Shown here: piece by piece, positions 58,956 to 64,000 of the stretch
Layout of the letters: every line of letters starts with the position of its first letter
How positions within the stretch are numbered: the stretch's first letter is position 1
NCBI GenBank assembly: GCA_030549495.1
Contig: JAUIRK010001056.1
Location: forward strand, 62,001-126,000
Source: Nectonema munidae
Taxonomy: Eukaryota; Nematomorpha; Nectonematoida; Nectonematidae
Direction: 5' to 3'
Length of the DNA: 64,000 bases
Translations under genes and position numbers: made by a program
Notes under the pieces: model-generated
What the model saw: the letters and a program-made list of their open reading frames with translations, nothing else
What the model was told of the DNA's origin: nothing
Databases searched by the model: none

Positions 58956-59500
58956 ATAATTATCCTCTTATTTTTCAATTATAAAATTATCTAAAATTAA
59001 TGTTTTTTCAATCTCACAATTTTAACTTTTTCATAGTAATTTTTGACTTCGCTTTTTAGATAGAAATTTTTAGATTCAAGTAGTTTTTTACTATTCAATT
59101 GTTTCTCATGATTAAAATTTATTAACAATATTATTTATCAAATTCAAAAATAAAAAATATTTTAATACCCTAAGAAAGTTTTTTTGTTATGCAACTAATA
59201 CAAAACTATACTAAAACATTTATTTTTTAAAATTTAACTTGTTCTTAATTTAAATTGAATGTATGTTCATTGTTCATATTAAGTACCAGTGTTGCATTTA
59301 CGCAACCATCTCTAATTTTTCGTCGCATATAAATAGTATTTGTTTTAGATTGAAAAGTCAAAGAATGATAAATTGGCAATTTATTTATCTAAAATTTCTT
59401 TTGAAAATTTCATTTTATAAATAGTGGATTTTTAAGATGTTGCGCATACGCAACAGTGGTAATATAAGGGTTGTTGGTAATTTAATTAATCATTAACGTA
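58956..59500. other. AT-rich stretch, copy 2
   Basis: Counterpart of 33808-34346. Confidence 0.45.
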
Positions 59501-59508
59501 ATTTTCTT

Positions 59509-60920
59509 GGATCAAGTAAAGATGAGCACTCCCAAAAATGTCTAGTAAAGAAAAGCACCCCCGATTTTTGACTAGTAAAGAAAAGCACCCCCGATTTTTT
59601 ATAAGTAAAGATAGGCATTCCCAATTTTAACTAACAGAATAAATTAGAAAAAAAAATAAAAATATAGGATCAAATTTAATAAAATTGATATTGTTATATT
59701 AGAAAATAAAATTATATATTGAAATGGCAAATTTATTATTAAGTTTAATCAAATTGATTGTTACAAAATCTATGAAATTTGTCGTACTTGATTCGTTCGT
59801 TCCACATGAATTCATGTAAATAAGAGTTCAGAAATTTTCTTTTACATCCGATCATTTGTTTTATTCTTTTTTGTGTTTGTTCCAATAGCTCTCCATTGCT
59901 TGTGTATGAACGCCTATAGTCCTCTCAATAAAATTCAATGAGTGGTTAACAGTATGATGCGTAAGTCCAAGGTCTCTTTGAATCTTCCTGTATCCTTTCC
60001 ATTGATCACTATGAATAATTGATCCAGGCGTTACTTTTCTAATTATAGGCAACAGTGATTCGGCATTGCGCGAGTCGACTATCTCCATATAACCGTGGGA
60101 TGGTGATAAAGTAGGATCAACTATTTCAAATACCCATTAGAGGTTTCTGAGCATAACGTCCCCTATGGTGTGTTGGTTTATGACTAAAACAAGATTCATC
60201 AATCTGTAACGTTATGCCTGGTCCACCAAGCTTAATAGGATTGCTTTCAAAATGTTTCATACAAATTTCACGAAAAAAACTAAACATGTCAATAATTGCA
60301 TAGTCTGCAAAACCTTCTAACCACTTTTGCAAAGAAAGCTTTGAACGATAAAAAATGAATCTTTGCGAATTGATTCGTAGTGCTTATATTTACTGCATTC
60401 CTTAACTTGGCACTTCCAAGCATATTTGTCTTGAATTGAAGAACGTTTTATCCAGAAAGTTCATCAACTTGTTATATTTAAGGCATTTCAGTTCTGTTCT
60501 CAAAAGATTCTGCTGCTTCATCCAGTTAATCACAGGAGTCGGGTCTTCAACCAATAGTGGCTTAATAATTTCTTCATACAGAAAACGATCCATGTTATTA
60601 GTTGTTTTTTTAACAATTCAAAAAGAAAAATTTTATCGTCTGCGGAAAGATATAAAAAAATATTAGGAAACAGCAGACGATTTTATTAAAAGAATAAAGT
60701 ATGCATGAAAAAGGGTTAAGGAAAATAATTGTTAAAAATCCTAATAAAAAATATTAAAAAAAGCGAGGAGAAAAGTTTTCTCATTTTTTTTGATAATGAA
60801 TTTTCGTTCTCATTTTGAAAAATTCTGCAATATATTTGCAGGCAATTCTGTTTTTCATAAATAAGCAAGTAAAGATAAGCACCCCCGTAGAAACAGGGAG
60901 TGCTCATCTTTACTTGATCC
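59509..60920 (-). mobile_element. Merlin DNA transposon, copy 2
   Basis: Both ends (GGATCAAGTAAAGATGAGC and its inverse) and both ATTTTCTT duplications (59501-59508, 60921-60928) are preserved. Length 1412 bp. Confidence 0.88.
59861..60593 (-). pseudogene. Merlin (IS1016/ISXO2-like) transposase, copy 2
   Basis: Three minus-strand pieces: 60402-60593 (N-terminal), 60126-60332 with GITLQIDESCFSHK and HHRGRYA, and 59861-60088 with IVDSRNAESLLPIIRK, IIHSDQWKGY, TVNHSLNFIE and AMESYWNKHKKE. The three acidic positions expected for the DDE triad (IDES, SDQW, MESYW) are all visible, though not in a single frame. Confidence 0.82.
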
Positions 60921-60928
60921 ATTTTCTT

Positions 60929-61478
60929 AAGTTATTTATTACTAAATCTCGTTTAATTATCCTGAAAATCTTGTGTTTACAAAAAAACTTGTGAATAATT
61001 GTAAAATTTTTGTATGCACGCTAATGTGATTTTTTCTTTGTCTCCAATATTCATGGAACTATTTACATTTGAATTTGAATAGTGATTTTTTGAAGTTATG
61101 GTGTCATGTGACTCGCGAGTTCATGTCATGTGATTATGTCAGCGGTAGGATTAATCAAAATCGCATGAACCAACTTTTCTTAAAAGATTCCTAATTAATG
61201 CATACATACCGATTTTTAATGTCTCTTGCTATTAATATTATTCTTATATCTTTCTGAAAGTGTCATCATTACATCTCATCTATACCATTTTTAGTTCTAA
61301 ACGGTCTTTTTCAAATTCGAAAGTGTCTTTTTTAAATTTGAAAGTGTCTTTTTTGATTTTACTTTTCTGAATAAGCTTTGAAGTCTTGTTTCTAATAAAT
61401 GCGGGTAATATTATGTGCGATTGTCAGGTTCTGTAGACGTGTTGAAAGATACACTGATAATTTTCTATTTGATCACTT
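60929..61478. other. AT-rich stretch, copy 2
   Basis: Counterpart of 35789-36337, with the same short direct repeats. Confidence 0.5.
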
Positions 61479-61745
61479 CATCTAGCATGAAAGAAAGTGT
61501 TGTGTCTAAAATAAAAGTTTTTAAAACATGTTTTATAAATATTGAAGCAAACCTTATTTAATTTCTGTTTTGCAAAAGTTTTGATCTTTGAGAATGCCAG
61601 CTAAATTGGATTCAGCACGTAACAAGGAGACAAAAACTTCAAAAGTTGTCCATCTGAAGTTATTAAGTTTTCGATAGTTTGAGTTTTTGGATCTTTGCGT
61701 TATCCACAATTAGCCAGCAGTTTTTTAGGTTACTCATTTTAGATA
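61479..61745 (-). pseudogene. IS630-like transposase C-terminal segment, copy 2
   Basis: Counterpart of 36338-36606, now with small deletions that break the frame in the DNAKIH to SPYS region. Confidence 0.78.
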
Positions 61746-61759
61746 GCTAAAATAAGCTA

Positions 61760-62335
61760 ATTAACTGGACTAAATTAGATGTAGGAAAAGCAAGTAAAAA
61801 TATTATCATGTTTTTCCATATTAAAGCCTAAAGGGTGTTTTTGAAAAATGTCTTCATCCATCCACAACTTTTGATACCCTCCATGTTTCAATCCTGTCAA
61901 TGCTGCTGTGTTGTTTTGAAGTTCAATTAAACTTTCTTGAATTTCTATATCAACTTCAGGTGGATCAAGAATGAAAGGATCCACAAACCATTGAGGCACC
62001 GTCATTTTTAATATATTAAAAAAGCGTATTTTCATATCATTACGTAATTGCTTTAAATGTTCAACATAACCTGTCACATCATTATTGTCGAGTAACTCAG
62101 ATGATATGCTTGCTAAAGAAGGAAACTGCGCAAATCCTCGCTTTTCAAGATTGATCCTAAACAGCTCTAATTTTTTTGGTTACTTCAATTTTCTCTTTGC
62201 AAGAAAAAAAAGTAGTTTCATTTCCCTCCAATTTTTTGTTGAGAACATTAAAATTTTCAAATATGTTGGATAAATAAAAAAAAAACACATTTTGCTTCAA
62301 CAAGTTTCTGTCTAAGTTCTGTTAAAAGAACTTGA
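61760..62335 (-). pseudogene. hAT transposase fragment, copy 2
   Basis: Counterpart of 36621-37195. The open frame is shorter (61775-62077) because of small changes near 62170. Confidence 0.78.
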
Positions 62336-62339
62336 AAGT

Positions 62340-62580
62340 TTTTTTTGTTTTGTTTTTGTGTGTGAATTATAATCGCGTGTGCAATGTAGTATATAAGGAT
62401 TGTGCTGTTTGCATAAACATGGTTAGTTGGCCATCGTTGATTTCTGGGGCGAGGTTTTGATGTAGTATTCTTTTTTGTATAATCGTTTGAGTTAATTCGC
62501 TTTGTGGTCGATTATGTCCATTATAAATGATGTTTTAAGTTATGGCAGAATGGTTTGATTGGTGGTGGTGACCCGAGGCT
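62340..62580 (-). pseudogene. Penelope-like GIY-YIG fragment, copy 2, cut by piggyBac
   Basis: Counterpart of 37200-37446. The part that contains FYIGET in copy 1 (37451 onward) would lie beyond the inserted piggyBac element, outside this window. Confidence 0.5.
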
Positions 62581-62976
62581 TTAACCCTCGCTTGATGGAC
62601 TCGTATTTTTTCCGCTCTCAACATTAAAACGCTATTTACACAAAATTTTATTATAGAAACCTCAATTACCACTAACATGTAAATGTTCTTTACAATGTTA
62701 AGTTTAATCTTTAGTAAAAAAAATTATTTTGTGGCTATATTTTTTACCAAAACTTAAAAATAATAAATTTATCATAAAAAATAAATAGATGGCGTTAATT
62801 TATATATATATAATAATTTAAAAAAATTTAGGAATTTAACTTTACAACGCATATATTTATATTTTCAAGCTATTCTCATAACACGAATAACCGGTTTTTA
62901 CTTCAAAAAAAAACTTAGTCTAAAAAAGTCAAAAAAAATATAACAGGTGTTAAAAATTTATTTTAAAACTATAAAC

Positions 62977-63971
62977 TTAGAGGCATTTAGAGCAAATAAC
63001 TTTAGAATGATATTTACAAAACATATTTCCACATTTTGCACATCGACGTGAAGTTCTGTTTTTTCTTGAGATGCAAAGAATACATGAAACTTTGCTTGAT
63101 GATGTAGGTTCTACTTCACTACGACTTTCAAAACCATAGTATGATAATAAATGCTTGACATCAAGGGATAACTCTGAAGTTAGAGATCTTATTTTCATAG
63201 ATTCTTCAGCCATTCGCAGGGCAAGCATTTTTATAAATATCTTTCTACCGCCTTGTTTTGTGTTGGGGAAATCCCTAGGGCTATTGAACTTTGCTATAAC
63301 CCATGAGTTCACCACACTAATATCTAGATAATTTGAAAATAGCGCAAAAGTCGACTTTCTATTGGGTTTATACGATTTGTAAGCTCTTAGCATTTTATTC
63401 ACATCAACTCCACCTTTGAACTTGTTGTATTCCAACAAGCTTTCAGGTTTCGAAGCAACATTAGCGATTTGCACGTTTTTATGCTGTGACGACATAATAT
63501 ATACAACTTTGAAGTTACGTACTGCATGACGTCTAGGTATATACGCGCTCAGAGAAACATAGGAATATATTATTCTACTTTCGCATTCACTAAGTCGCAA
63601 TTCTCTAAGATAGGGGGAGGGGGGTCTAAATACTAAGGGGACAAATATCCTATTTGACATAACAGTTCCGCACAATGATAAATTTTTTGTACTACACCAA
63701 ACAGCTAAGGAATGACTAGTAAAAAATCTATCCGTGTAAATGCCACACCCTTCAGGTATTTTACTATTTTCAATTAGTCTTTTGCAAATATTTAGCCCAG
63801 AAAAGTAAGATCTATCAGAAATACCACCCACATAGATTTCGGGAGATATACAATAATAAAAGTTAGCGTCGTTTATGTGATATAATTTTATACCGTAGTG
63901 TCCGGGTTTTTTGGGGTCATATATTTTGACCGGACATCCTCCCCTAAATGTAACAAGCTGTTCATCTATGG
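62977..63971 (-). CDS. piggyBac transposase, C-terminal part (partial)
   Basis: One uninterrupted frame of about 330 codons. It opens with AIDEQLVTFRG (first catalytic Asp), KPGHYGIKLYH, then IYTDRFFTSHSLA (second Asp), CGTVMSNR, and NKFKGGVDVNKMLRAY (third Asp), matching the D-D-D triad of piggyBac transposases. It ends in a Cys/His-rich tail, CILC, CAKCGNMFCKYHSK, CSKC, the zinc-binding domain that recognises the element ends. The coding region is uninterrupted apart from the MITE that cuts it just upstream of IDE. The first part of the protein (before the first Asp) is not in the window. Confidence 0.92.
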
Positions 63972-64000
63972 CAGTGGTTCCCAACCTTTTTTTTTATCCC
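63972..64000. mobile_element. Edge of a hAT-type MITE inserted in the piggyBac gene
   Basis: CAGTGGTTCCCAACC followed by a T run is a typical hAT terminus and does not encode piggyBac-like sequence. Codon similarity stops exactly here. The rest of the element and its 8-bp duplication (expected to match TCTATG-containing sequence at 63964-63971) lie beyond the window. Confidence 0.65.

Larger units (their letters stand above)
40648..62584. repeat. Large segmental duplication, copy 2
   Basis: Direct repeat of 18837-37450. Relative to copy 1 it gained a 439-bp LINE insertion and a 3407-bp MULE insertion including its target duplication. It lacks about 255 bp (counterpart of 26487-26745), about 220 bp (29253-29473), about 33 bp near 30903 and smaller pieces. 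The net offset grows from 21811 to 25134, a shift of 3323 that these changes account for. It is interrupted at TTAA 62581-62584. Confidence 0.95.
62585..64000 (-). mobile_element. Young piggyBac transposon, present only in copy 2, runs off the window
   Basis: CCCTCGCTTGATGGAC starts directly after TTAA (62581-62584). Copy 1 at the same place has an uninterrupted TTAA (37447-37450). That is a piggyBac insertion with its empty site. The end is followed by about 390 bp of AT-rich 3' region and then a transposase gene read toward this end. The other terminus lies outside the window. Confidence 0.88.

Noticed and set aside
1-64000. LTR retroelements, retrovirus-like or Polinton-type copies
   Set aside because: I looked for long terminal direct repeats, protease/integrase motifs and capsid-like frames and saw none. 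The terminal repeats found are inverted (DNA transposons) and the retroelement remains are LINE or Penelope-like.

Overview
This window is AT-rich eukaryotic DNA, almost certainly from an arthropod. It is mostly selfish DNA and holds one convincing host gene. That gene is intronless, on the minus strand at 14728-15477, and encodes UTP11, a protein of the small-subunit processome. The arthropod call rests on the element at 27041-29471, whose protein family I know mainly from arthropod genomes, and on the mix of piggyBac, Merlin, hAT, MULE, Tc1/IS630-like, LINE and Penelope-like remnants. No tRNA, rRNA, CRISPR array, LTR retroelement, retrovirus or Polinton was recognised.

Layout, left to right. 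(1) 1-928 and about 2080-9025 are a degenerate 31-bp minisatellite with higher-order structure, split by a 1.1-kb AT-rich piece. (2) 9026-12346 is a 3.3-kb TTAA-flanked element with piggyBac-type CCC...GGG ends; it has no visible transposase and carries two different satellite arrays of about 150-bp units. (3) 12351-18836 is the only gene-like territory. It has UTP11, a 669-bp hAT-type MITE just downstream of it, an IS630-like transposase fragment and further MITEs. (4) 18837-37450 is copy 1 of a large segmental duplication. (5) 37451-40647 is spacer, or the rest of the duplicated unit. (6) 40648-62584 is copy 2. (7) 62585-64000 is the visible part of a young piggyBac element inserted into copy 2, itself hit by a hAT-type MITE at the window edge.

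The duplicated unit is a stack of nested elements. In order they are: a degenerate hAT-like (KIAA1586-type) gene with an intron; an unrecognised stretch; the 3' part of an RNase H-bearing LINE; MITEs; a Tigger-like end; the CYICG-type TIR transposon; a hAT C-terminal half; a piggyBac with a hAT MITE inside its transposase; a complete-ended Merlin element; an IS630-like fragment; a second hAT fragment; and a Penelope-like GIY-YIG fragment.

Comparing the copies gives a relative clock. A 5'-truncated LINE (439 bp), a MULE (3398 bp plus a 9-bp target duplication) and the piggyBac at 62585 are present only in copy 2, each with its empty site preserved in copy 1. Copy 2 also lacks several short segments. 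The coordinate offsets balance: +439 +3407 minus about 523 equals the observed 3323-bp shift. False duplication of two haplotypes by the assembler is a serious alternative to a true tandem duplication.
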